Shown here piece by piece: positions 1 through 7,916 of a DNA stretch of 42,704 nucleotides. The stretch spans positions 1 through 42,704 of the forward strand of contig CALVFO010000011.1 of the NCBI GenBank assembly GCA_944326855.1. Direction: 5' to 3'. The position numbers were made by a program, and so were the translations under genes. The first letter of the stretch is position 1. Each line of letters begins with the position of its first letter. Source of the DNA: an uncultured Alistipes sp. GTDB lineage: Bacteria > Bacteroidota > Bacteroidia > Bacteroidales > Rikenellaceae. A model generated the notes under the pieces. The model was not told where the DNA came from. It was given only the letters and a program-made list of their open reading frames with translations, and searched no databases.

Positions 1-90
1 CCGAGGGACGCCGAGGGACGCCGAGGGACGCCGAGGGACGCCGAGGGACGCCGAGGGACGCCGAGGGACGCCGAGGGACGCCGAGGGACG
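1..90. repeat. Perfect 10-bp tandem repeat, 9 copies
   Basis: Nine identical head-to-tail copies of CCGAGGGACG fill the left edge of the window and stop six bases before the stop codon of the TolC-like gene, so the array lies just downstream of that gene. It starts at base 1, so its true length is unknown. On the plus strand, GGG triplets recur every 10 bases with 7-base spacers, which just meets the usual G3N(1-7) quadruplex rule. There are no spacers of varying sequence, so it is not a CRISPR array. Copy number may vary between strains or be affected by assembly. Confidence 0.97.
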
Positions 91-95
91 CCTGC

Positions 96-1385
96 CTAAC
101 GACCGGTGACCCGCAGATATTGCGCCCGTTTGATCCGGTATTGGGAACAAGCCTCGGTGTGTTGATCCCGGCTTTGTTGCAGTAAGGTTTGGGCATCGAG
201 CACATCGCTGAGCGATACGGTCCCCGCCCGAAAATATTCGTTGTTCAATCGCAGGTTTTCGGTGGAGGAATCGATGGACTTCTGTGCCAGCAGGATTTGT
301 TTATAGGCTTCTTGCAGCTCGTTCCAACACTGGTGAATCTCGACCTCCATCATTTCGCGGTTTTGTTGGCGTTCGATTTCGGCCTGACGGACTTTCAACT
401 TGTCGCGCTTGATGGCGTGAGAACCGCCCCACCAGGCCGAAATGGGTAACGACACGCTCGCGAAAACCACGCCGAACTGATTGTCCTGTCCCGTCAGGTC
501 ATGGTACATATAACCGGCTCCCACACCTACATTGGGCAGGTTTTTCCCCACAGTTACCCGTTGCTGAAACTTGCGGGCCTCTACGTTTTTATTCAGTAAC
601 TGGTATTCCGTCCGGCGTTTGACGGCCGTGGAGGCCTCTTCGTAGATCGACAGGGGTGACTCCGGCGTCGTAAACCCTTCGTCGACCAACTCCAGTTCCC
701 GGCCCATACACCCGATGTATTGCCCCAGTAACAATTTGGAGGTGCTGATCCCATTCTCTACTTTGAGACGTTGACTTTCGATTTCCTGTTCTCTGAGTTC
801 GACCCGCAAGAGATCGTTGCGGGTGCTGACGCCGGCCTGTACGGCTACCTCCACATCCTGGTGTATGCGTTTCAGCTGAGTCTCTACCGCATTGAGCGTC
901 TTCAGCCTTTCCTGCAACGAGATTACCTGCCAGAAATATTCTTCCACCTGCTGCAAAATCTCTTCTTCGGTGAGTTTTGTCTGGAAATGACTCACATCCT
1001 CGTTAATGCGGGCCAATCGATTGCTGTTGTAGATCTGACCGCCGGCAAAAACCGGTTGAATGGCCGTGACTCCTCCCATTAAGCCGTGTTTGGCCAGAGC
1101 CATCGGTATCGGAGTCGGCAGAACGGGTAATGTAAAGTCCATCTGTACGGTGGGATGATTGGCATTGAACACCATGCCGGTCGCACTGATCGTCGGGAAA
1201 AAGTGAGTCAGGGCTTCCCGTTTGGTCTGGGCAGCCATGTCGCTCTCCAGATGACGACTTTGTAGCTGATGGTTGTTTTCCAAAGCCAGATTTTTACAGG
1301 CTTCGAGCGTATAGGGTTGAGCCGAAGCGTTCAGGGTCAGACTCAGCATCCCTACTATTCCCAGCATAAGCAGGCTATTTTTCAT
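96..1385 (-). CDS. TolC-family outer membrane efflux protein
   Basis: Outer membrane channel of a tripartite RND efflux pump. From the ATG at 1385 the protein is 429 residues and opens with a signal peptide (MKNSLLMLGIVGM...) ending at a likely Ala-Gln cleavage site. The rest shows two long heptad-rich helical halves typical of the OEP/TolC fold, with a repeated AEI/QQ/ARVTGR-like helical pattern. An upstream in-frame start at 1409 lies inside the pump gene and would bury the signal peptide, so 1385 is preferred; this still overlaps the pump gene's 3' end by 11 bases, which implies translational coupling. It is last in the adaptor-pump-channel operon. The substrate cannot be read from sequence. 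Its 3' end abuts the decamer repeat. Confidence 0.93.
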   Translation of the reverse strand: MKNSLLMLGIVGMLSLTLNASAQPYTLEACKNLALENNHQLQSRHLESDMAAQTKREALTHFFPTISATGMVFNANHPTVQMDFTLPVLPTPIPMALAKHGLMGGVTAIQPVFAGGQIYNSNRLARINEDVSHFQTKLTEEEILQQVEEYFWQVISLQERLKTLNAVETQLKRIHQDVEVAVQAGVSTRNDLLRVELREQEIESQRLKVENGISTSKLLLGQYIGCMGRELELVDEGFTTPESPLSIYEEASTAVKRRTEYQLLNKNVEARKFQQRVTVGKNLPNVGVGAGYMYHDLTGQDNQFGVVFASVSLPISAWWGGSHAIKRDKLKVRQAEIERQQNREMMEVEIHQCWNELQEAYKQILLAQKSIDSSTENLRLNNEYFRAGTVSLSDVLDAQTLLQQSRDQHTEACSQYRIKRAQYLRVTGR

Positions 1386-4300
1386 ATGCGTGCCGTTTGA
1401 TCTTGACATTTCCGAAAATTTTCCAATAGGTGACCGGCAGTACGGTTACCACCAGAATCATGGCGACGACCGTGCCGAAACAGATGACAATCCCCATGGG
1501 CATCCACAACGAACTGCGACTCAGAATCATCGGAATAACCCCTACGGCCGTGGTGGCCGAGGTGAGGAAGATGGGAAGCATCCGCCGTTTGCCGGCATCG
1601 TAGGCTGCGTCCCGTGCACTGATCGGACGGGAGGCCCGTAGATCTTCGGCGTGTTGGAACATGATGATCGCATTGCGTACGATGATCCCCATCAGGCTGA
1701 TGATGCCCAATACGCAGGTCAGACCAAAGGCGGTGCGGGTGAGCCATAATCCCAGCGCCGCTCCTAATAAACAGAGCGAAATACTGATCAGGGCCACGAA
1801 CGAAAGGCTGACTTTCTTGAAATTCATCAGCAGAAACAGGAAGATCAAACAGGCGGCGGCCGTGATCCCGCTGACGATCGGAGGAACGATTTCGGAGTCG
1901 CTTTCGACGGTCCCTCCATAGTCGATATCGATTCCTTCGGGCAACTGCGGACGAATCTGTTCGTCCACGATCTGCTGTACCCGTTTGAAGGCATCGTCTT
2001 CCGGATAGCCCCGTTTGACATCAGCCATGACACTCAACGTCCGGACTCCGTTGCGTCGTACGATTTGCCCTTGTGTCCAGTCTGCCTCTACCGTAGAGAC
2101 CTGGCGCAGCGGAACCGATACCCCCGGAATGGCCGTGGCGATATAATGTTCCCCCACTTTGTTCAGCAGGTCTTGTTCGGTCGGTTCGTCGGTTTTGAGA
2201 ACGACCGATAACGGATAGTCCTCTTCCCACAGGGTCCCTGCCGGCAATCCCCCGTATACCGCGGCCAACGAAGCCTCGGCCATGGCACGATTGATCCCCA
2301 GTCGGGAGGCTTCCACCGGGTCGAGTTTGATTTCGATGCCCGGGAGCGCTTCTTCATAATTGCTGTGAACCCATACCAGGTCTTCCATCCGACGCATGGC
2401 ACTCATCAGCGAGTCGGCCGTTTGTCGGAGCATCGGAATGTCGTCGCCACGCAAACGGACTTCGATAGGCGTGGCCACATTCTGATAGTCGAGTTGTTTG
2501 AACTTGACATAGGCGTCCGGGAAACGGTCGGCATACGTGTTGGTGTAATCATCCAACAGAGAGCGGGTGTCTTCCACCGAATGGGTATTGACAATCAACT
2601 GCGCATAATGTTTCGAAGGCATTTGCGGGGCGTAAGTCGTCTGGAAACGGGGGGAGGAAGTGCCGACAAACGAGGTGATCGATTTGACACGGGAATCCTT
2701 CGAAAGGGATGCATACAGGCTGTCGACCACCGTGGCCGTACGGTTCAGCGGGGTGCCCTGAGGCAGGTAAATCTCTACGGCCAGCTGATCGCGGTCGGCC
2801 ATGGGCATCATGCGTACGTGCAGACCCAGAAGCAGGAAAAGGGCCAGGACAACGGTACCCACTCCTCCGGCAATGGTTAGCCAGGGATGGCGGAACGTCC
2901 ACTCCAGGGCGTATCCATACCCCTTTTGGACTGTTTCCAGCATGTTGAAATGTTTTTTGCCGTTCTTTGCCGGACGGGATTTGAGTCCTTTTTTGATGAG
3001 GGTATATTCCAGAAAAGGAATAAAAATCATGGCCAGTACCAGGGACATCATCAACGAAATGGTCAATGTCCAGGGAAAGTCTTTCAGAAAATCGAGAAAC
3101 TCACCCGTCATGGTAAACAGTAACGGGTAAAAAATGATACAGATGCAGAGCGTAGCCAGAAAAATGGACCCGAAATAATTCTTGGCACTGGCGACGGCCG
3201 CATGCCAGCGCGACATACCTCGGTCGAGGTTGTCGAGGTAGGCATCCACGACAATGATCGAGTTGTCGACGATCATTCCCAGGACGACGATCAGAGCGGC
3301 CAGCGTCACTGTATTGAGCGGAATTCCCACGATGTACATGATCCCGATCGAGATGAAGATACTGATCGGAATGGAGGTCGCGGCTACAATGGCCGATCGG
3401 AAAGGAAAGAGAACCATCATCACCAGAATGACCACCACGATCGATACCATCAGGTCGCGAATGAACGAACTCACCGAATCGTCCACGACTTTGGGCTGGT
3501 CGGCGATACGTTCGATCCGGACATCTTCGGGAAGGGTGCGTTGGAACTCGGCCAGTACCTCATCGACTTCTTGTCCGTATTCTACGATGTTATTCCCTTC
3601 GCGCATCTCCATGGACAGCAGAATGGCCTTCCGGGCGTTGTTGCGGATATAGCTGTCCGGTTCGTCGTATTCTCGGACGATACGGGCCACATCCTGCAAC
3701 CGGATGATGTTGCCCTGAGGATCGCTGTATACGATTTGTTGGGCAATTTCGCGTTCCGAATCGTAGCTCGACGCAAAATGGATGGGTAATTCCTGCTCTC
3801 CGGTGTCGAGCGAACCGCCTGTGGTGATGAAACCCTGAGCAAACAGATTGCCCATGAGAATTTTTTGATCCAGACCGTATGCGGCCAGTTTGTCGCGGTC
3901 GAGATAGACGCTGATCTGTTCCTTCTGCAGGCCGTAACGTCTCAGATTCGATACCGATTCGATCCGACGCAACCGGCCTTCCAGGTCTTCCAGATACTCT
4001 TCCAGTTCCCGGTAGGTTTTCTGATCCGATTCCAGGGTGATCAACAGCGCTGACGTGTCTCCGAAATCGTCGTTGACCACGACCGCCAGAACGCCGGCCG
4101 GCAGTTGCTGTTTGAACGAGGCAATGCCGTGTTTGATTTTCGACCAGACTTCGTCCTTGTCGTTGATCTCATCGGTCAGTTCGACCATGACATAGACGAT
4201 CCCGTCCTGCGACATGGAATAGGTCTTGGCCTTGTCGATCTCTTTATAGGTGAACAGAAACTGTTCCAGCGGTTTGGCCAATTGCTCTTCAACCTGCGCC

Positions 4301-4476
4301 GACGTGGCGCCCGGATAGATGCCTACGACCACTCCTTGCCGAATGGTAAAGGGAGGAAACTCCTGTTTGGGCATATGAACCAGTGCATACAGCCCCAACA
4401 GAACCAACAGCGATACGATCAACAATACGATTTTGTGATAGCGCATGGCGCTTTCGATCCATCCCCTCTTTCTCAT
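1375..4476 (-). CDS. RND efflux pump, inner membrane permease (AcrB/HAE1-like)
   Basis: Proton-driven inner membrane exporter of 1033 residues, the usual size for the family. One membrane helix lies near residues 12-33; there are two large periplasmic porter regions (about 35-335 and 545-870) and membrane helix bundles at about 338-535 and 870-1020. The TM4 motif reads GMIVDNSIIVV: Asp404 is kept but the second Asp of the classic pair is Asn405. The start codon overlaps the adaptor's stop as ATGA, so the two are translationally coupled. Drug or detergent-like substrates are plausible but unproven. The divergent AraC-type gene at 5680 may control it. Confidence 0.95.
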   Translation of the reverse strand: MRKRGWIESAMRYHKIVLLIVSLLVLLGLYALVHMPKQEFPPFTIRQGVVVGIYPGATSAQVEEQLAKPLEQFLFTYKEIDKAKTYSMSQDGIVYVMVELTDEINDKDEVWSKIKHGIASFKQQLPAGVLAVVVNDDFGDTSALLITLESDQKTYRELEEYLEDLEGRLRRIESVSNLRRYGLQKEQISVYLDRDKLAAYGLDQKILMGNLFAQGFITTGGSLDTGEQELPIHFASSYDSEREIAQQIVYSDPQGNIIRLQDVARIVREYDEPDSYIRNNARKAILLSMEMREGNNIVEYGQEVDEVLAEFQRTLPEDVRIERIADQPKVVDDSVSSFIRDLMVSIVVVILVMMVLFPFRSAIVAATSIPISIFISIGIMYIVGIPLNTVTLAALIVVLGMIVDNSIIVVDAYLDNLDRGMSRWHAAVASAKNYFGSIFLATLCICIIFYPLLFTMTGEFLDFLKDFPWTLTISLMMSLVLAMIFIPFLEYTLIKKGLKSRPAKNGKKHFNMLETVQKGYGYALEWTFRHPWLTIAGGVGTVVLALFLLLGLHVRMMPMADRDQLAVEIYLPQGTPLNRTATVVDSLYASLSKDSRVKSITSFVGTSSPRFQTTYAPQMPSKHYAQLIVNTHSVEDTRSLLDDYTNTYADRFPDAYVKFKQLDYQNVATPIEVRLRGDDIPMLRQTADSLMSAMRRMEDLVWVHSNYEEALPGIEIKLDPVEASRLGINRAMAEASLAAVYGGLPAGTLWEEDYPLSVVLKTDEPTEQDLLNKVGEHYIATAIPGVSVPLRQVSTVEADWTQGQIVRRNGVRTLSVMADVKRGYPEDDAFKRVQQIVDEQIRPQLPEGIDIDYGGTVESDSEIVPPIVSGITAAACLIFLFLLMNFKKVSLSFVALISISLCLLGAALGLWLTRTAFGLTCVLGIISLMGIIVRNAIIMFQHAEDLRASRPISARDAAYDAGKRRMLPIFLTSATTAVGVIPMILSRSSLWMPMGIVICFGTVVAMILVVTVLPVTYWKIFGNVKIKRHAYEK

Positions 4477-5519
4477 GGCTGTACCTGCACTTGCATTCCT
4501 TCACTGATTTTCTGATACCCTTCGCAGATAACCTGATCCCCCTCGGAAAGCCCCTCGGTGATGATCAGACCCGCTTCGCTGAGTTCACCCGTCTGTACGG
4601 GCGTACGGACGGCCGCCCCCTCTCGTACGGTCCAGACGAAACGTTCGCCCGTTTCGGAGAGTTGTACCGCTTTGTTGGGAAGAACGATGTTCGGCTGTGC
4701 GTCGTTCTTGAGCAACTCTACGCGGCAGACCATACCCGGCATCAGTACCCCCGACGCATTGTTCAAAGGGATACGCGCTTCGTAGGTATGGGCGACCGGA
4801 TCGGCTTCGATCCCTTTTTCGGAGATGGAGCCTTCGAATTGTTGGTTGTCGAGAGCCGCGACGGTGATGCGGGCCCGGGTGCCGGAATGTACCGAAGCAA
4901 TTTCATTCTCGGGAACGGGAATGCGTACCTTGACCGTACCCGTTTTCAGCAACGAGAGTACGGGTTGGCCCGGCATGACGTTTTCACCCGTTTCCACCTG
5001 ACGACGTCCGATGACCCCTCCGAAAGGAGCGATCAGTCGGCTATCTTCCAGATTCTTGCGGGCAACTTCTTCCATGGAACGGGCCTGTTGGAGCTTGGTT
5101 TGGGCTTCGACGTATTGAATCTCGGGCAAACTTTGGTTGTCGTACAACATTTGCAGTCGTTTCATGGCGTCTTCGGCCTGTTTGAGGGAAGCCAGGCTCC
5201 CTTCGTGGATGCTTTGCAGGTTGCGGGTGTCCAACACCGCCAAAACATCGCCGGCCGCGACCCGTTGACCCTCCCGGGCGTCGATCTGTTGAACATGACC
5301 GGCAACCTGAAAACTCAGCGAAGAGGCCGATTCCTCCTCGATAACCCCGATGTAATCGTGTGAAACGGCCCGTACGTCCGGGGTGACGGTAAGAATCCTG
5401 ACCGGCACGATGTTGGTGTGTCGGGTTTCCGTTTTGGGCCCCGAGGAACATCCGGTGCAGATCAGTATGCCTGCGAGCCATGCGCTCCAACGATATCCCT
5501 CTCTGAATTTATCTGTCAT
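4473..5519 (-). CDS. RND efflux periplasmic adaptor (membrane fusion protein)
   Basis: Adaptor subunit of 348 residues bridging the RND pump and the outer membrane channel. The N terminus has a hydrophobic signal and a lipobox-like end (ILICTGCSS), so it is probably a lipoprotein anchored by that Cys. Then come a barrel-sandwich half (VAGHVQQIDAREGQRVAAGDVLAVLD, split here only as a description), an alpha-helical hairpin (residues about 105-160), the second lipoyl half (APFGGVIGRRQVETGENV region), a beta-barrel and a membrane-proximal domain. It is first in the operon and overlaps the pump gene by 4 bases. The 160-base gap to the divergent regulator should hold its promoter; I see only a weak -7 candidate on this strand near 5548-5555. 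Confidence 0.94.
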   Translation of the reverse strand: MTDKFREGYRWSAWLAGILICTGCSSGPKTETRHTNIVPVRILTVTPDVRAVSHDYIGVIEEESASSLSFQVAGHVQQIDAREGQRVAAGDVLAVLDTRNLQSIHEGSLASLKQAEDAMKRLQMLYDNQSLPEIQYVEAQTKLQQARSMEEVARKNLEDSRLIAPFGGVIGRRQVETGENVMPGQPVLSLLKTGTVKVRIPVPENEIASVHSGTRARITVAALDNQQFEGSISEKGIEADPVAHTYEARIPLNNASGVLMPGMVCRVELLKNDAQPNIVLPNKAVQLSETGERFVWTVREGAAVRTPVQTGELSEAGLIITEGLSEGDQVICEGYQKISEGMQVQVQP

Positions 5520-5653
5520 GGTTTCTGCTGGTGTTGGTGTTTGGATGCAAAGGTCAGCTAAAGATGCGGGTCGTTAAAGTCCCGAAGTCCGGGCAAAATG
5601 TTCAAAAAGTCGAAAAATTGACTTTCTGTATCAAAATAGATCGACTTTATCCT

Positions 5654-5661
5654 TAATTTTG
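5654..5661 (+). promoter_or_regulatory. Putative -7 promoter box of the AraC-type gene
   Basis: TAATTTTG matches the Bacteroidota -7 consensus TAnnTTTG exactly and sits 18 bases before the ATG at 5680, with a purine-rich GAGGAA at 5671-5676. No convincing TTTG is seen 19-20 bases upstream, so this is a partial promoter match. If used, the leader would be very short. Confidence 0.4.
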
Positions 5662-5679
5662 GGGTGAAAAGAGGAAAAT

Positions 5680-6564
5680 ATGGACAACAATACCCTGACA
5701 AATGTGACGATCTCTCAACTCCGGAGATTCGGTGGAATGAGCGAGGAAGATAATGACGATTTTTTGGTGATCCGACGAATCGGTCAACCCGAGTTGTTTC
5801 ATTATCCCTGCCGTGTGGATGCGGTCGTGTTGGCGGTATGCCACAAAGGACACGCAATGGCCGAGATCAATTTGACCCGTTATGAAGTCACGGAGGGAAT
5901 GAGTGTGGTCAGTCTGCCCGACAATGTGATTCAGGTCTTGCAGGTCAGCGATGATTTCGAGGGCTATGTGATTGTCGTTTCCTTGGACTTTTTGCGCAGC
6001 GCACAAATCGATCTGAAAAACATATTGCCCCTGTACATGTACATCAAGAATCATCCTTGTGTACGATTCCCGGCTCGGGCCATGGCGGAGATCGGGCGTT
6101 TTTACGAACTTCTGCAACAGTGCGCCGACGATATCCGGAGCAAACGACGTACGGAAATCATCAAAGGACTGATCTCGGCCATGATGTATAAAATCTGCGA
6201 TGAGCTGGATCGCCTGACCCTGCCGATCGAAGGAGTGGCCGGAAGTCGTCGGGAGGCGCTTTTCCTGCAATTTCTCGATTTGCTGACCGAATACCACTGT
6301 CAACAACGCAGTGTGGGATTTTATGCCTCCCGGTTGCATATCACCCCCAAATACATGTCTTCGCTGATCAAGGAGATCAGCGGACGTTCGGCGGCCCAAT
6401 GGATCGATGAGTATGTCATTCTCGAGGCCAAGTCATTGTTGAAATATTCCGATCTGAGCATTCAGGAAATCGCTTATCGGCTCAACTTTTCCACCCAATC
6501 GTTTTTCGGGAAGTATTTCAAGCATCATACAGGCATGTCTCCCGGGCAGTATAAGGCATGTTGA
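5680..6564 (+). CDS. AraC-family transcriptional regulator
   Basis: Protein of 294 residues. Residues about 25-130 look like a cupin-type sensor domain (HKGHAMAEINLTRYEV-like strands), followed by a helical linker. The C-terminal third is a two-helix-turn-helix AraC DNA-binding domain: first HTH near 213-235 (LHITPKYMSSLIKEISG) and second near 261-284 (IQEIAYRLNFSTQSFFGKYF), ending in the usual TGMSPGQY. It is divergent from the RND operon with a 160-base shared upstream region, the common arrangement of an efflux operon and its local regulator. The effector is unknown, and control of the pump is inference from position. Confidence 0.93.
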   Translation: MDNNTLTNVTISQLRRFGGMSEEDNDDFLVIRRIGQPELFHYPCRVDAVVLAVCHKGHAMAEINLTRYEVTEGMSVVSLPDNVIQVLQVSDDFEGYVIVVSLDFLRSAQIDLKNILPLYMYIKNHPCVRFPARAMAEIGRFYELLQQCADDIRSKRRTEIIKGLISAMMYKICDELDRLTLPIEGVAGSRREALFLQFLDLLTEYHCQQRSVGFYASRLHITPKYMSSLIKEISGRSAAQWIDEYVILEAKSLLKYSDLSIQEIAYRLNFSTQSFFGKYFKHHTGMSPGQYKAC

Positions 6565-6910
6565 CACCGGAGACGCTCCCGGTCGGAACCATGTCCGTTT
6601 GACGCAGTACGTTCCGGTAATCGGCCCGCCGTCTGCAAAAAGCCTCCGAGTCGGGGGAATCGGATCGTGGGGGAAAGGTAGATGCGTTTTGAGTGTTTCA
6701 GGGAGGCCGGGCCGACGAAACGCCCGGAGTTTCGTCGGCGGAGTTTGGAGAGGATGCGGGGCATCTGGGACTCGGCATCATGATTCAGGAAAAGGGGATC
6801 GGCTGTGGGCGGAAGCCTCGTTTCGGTACGATTTCCGGAGATGCAAAGCGGCGTGCACGGTAAAAACAGAGCTGAGGAAACGAATCGTTCCGGATGTCGT
6901 CTCCCGAATA
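6565..6910. other. Gene-free interval with a perfect stem-loop
   Basis: I see no convincing gene here; the open frames on either strand have no family features and unlikely composition. The notable element is a perfect 11-bp inverted repeat, GCCGACGAAAC (6711-6721) and GTTTCGTCGGC (6729-6739), with a 7-base loop. No T-run follows on either strand, so it is not a standard intrinsic terminator, although it could end or stabilise the AraC transcript. Confidence 0.55.
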
Positions 6911-6953
6911 ACAAAACAGACCCGGAGGTCCTTCAGGAGCCATCCGGGTCTGT
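6911..6953 (-). terminator. Intrinsic terminator of the hexuronate operon
   Basis: A perfect 11-bp stem, ACAGACCCGGA (6916-6926) with TCCGGGTCTGT (6943-6953), has a 16-base loop. Read on the minus strand it is followed by TTTTGTTATT. It lies just downstream of the kduI stop codon, the right place to end the cluster's transcript. Confidence 0.85.
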
Positions 6954-6975
6954 GGTTTATGAGTAGGGGGATTGT

Positions 6976-7896
6976 TTACCGCATGTCGGTATATTCGAGT
7001 TTATCCATATCGCCATAGTCGAGGTTTTCCCCGGCCATACCCCAGATAAACATGTAGTTGCTGGTTCCGGCAGCGGCGTGGATCGACCATTCGGGCGACA
7101 TGATGGCCTGTTCGTTGGCCATCCATACCAGGCGTTCCTGTTGAGGTTCACCCATCAGGTGGCAGATCATGTTGCCGGCCGGGACGTTGAAATAGAAGTA
7201 GGCTTCGATGCGGCGATCGTGCGTGTGGGCTGGCATGGTGTTCCATACGCTACCCGGTTTCAGTTCGGTCAGACCCATTTGCAGCTGGCAGGGACCTTCT
7301 TCCAAAACATTGCTGACAATCAGCTGATTGATGACACGATCGTTGCTCTCTTCCATCTTGCCGGCCGGGAACGAGTTGGCTTTCAACGAACCTTTGGCCC
7401 CGTCGATGGTGATCAGCTGGGTTTTGTAAGCCGTGTGGGCCGTAGCCGAGTTGATGTAGAATTTGGCCGGTTTCGAGGCATCCACGCTTTTGAACGTCAC
7501 TTTTTCGTTCCCGCGACCTACGTAAAGCGCTTCTTTGAATTTCAGGGTGTATTCCTTGCCGTCGACCGTTACGATACCGTCACCCCCGATGTTGATGACG
7601 CCCAATTCGCGGCGTTCCAGGAAATATTTCGCTTTCAACGGTTCGATGGTTTCCAGAACCAGTTCTTTCTGGACAGGCATCGCCCCCCCGAAAATGAAAC
7701 GGTCGTACATCGAATAGGTCAGGTTGATCTGGTCGGGCACCATCACCTTGGGCATCATGAAACTGCTGCGCAAACGTTCGGTGTCATAGGTTTTTACGTC
7801 CTGAGGATGGCAGGCGCGCTGGATGGTGTAGTTTACCTGAGCTCCGGCGCTCAGCGTGGCCAGACTCAGCATCATTCCAATCACTAACTTTTTCAT
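6976..7896 (-). CDS. kduI: 5-keto-4-deoxyuronate isomerase KduI with signal peptide
   Basis: Interconverts 4-deoxy-5-ketouronate (5-dehydro-4-deoxy-D-glucuronate, the lyase product from pectin or glycosaminoglycan breakdown) and 3-deoxy-D-glycero-2,5-hexodiulosonate. The protein has 306 residues; the bicupin body shows the family's [14 protein letters not shown] stretch and the metal set His224, His226 (MPAHTHDRR), Glu231 and His273 (WSIHAAAG). Those four residues sit a constant 28 positions later than in E. coli KduI (His196/198, Glu203, His245, from memory), because an N-terminal extension is present. That extension is a good Sec signal peptide ([19 protein letters not shown] then Gln), so the enzyme is probably periplasmic, unlike the cytoplasmic E. 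coli protein. It is the last gene of the cluster, 20 bases after the IIC-type transporter. Confidence 0.95.
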   Translation of the reverse strand: MKKLVIGMMLSLATLSAGAQVNYTIQRACHPQDVKTYDTERLRSSFMMPKVMVPDQINLTYSMYDRFIFGGAMPVQKELVLETIEPLKAKYFLERRELGVINIGGDGIVTVDGKEYTLKFKEALYVGRGNEKVTFKSVDASKPAKFYINSATAHTAYKTQLITIDGAKGSLKANSFPAGKMEESNDRVINQLIVSNVLEEGPCQLQMGLTELKPGSVWNTMPAHTHDRRIEAYFYFNVPAGNMICHLMGEPQQERLVWMANEQAIMSPEWSIHAAAGTSNYMFIWGMAGENLDYGDMDKLEYTDMR

Positions 7897-7916
7897 CTTC
7901 TTTTGTGTTTTATCGG

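Noticed and set aside
1-90. CRISPR array
   Set aside because: The units are identical and directly adjacent with no variable spacers, so this is a plain tandem repeat.
6525-6914. Minus-strand gene in the gap after the AraC-type gene
   Set aside because: The open frame overlaps the end of the regulator gene, has no recognisable features, and is interrupted by the stem-loop; it reads as chance in GC-rich DNA.
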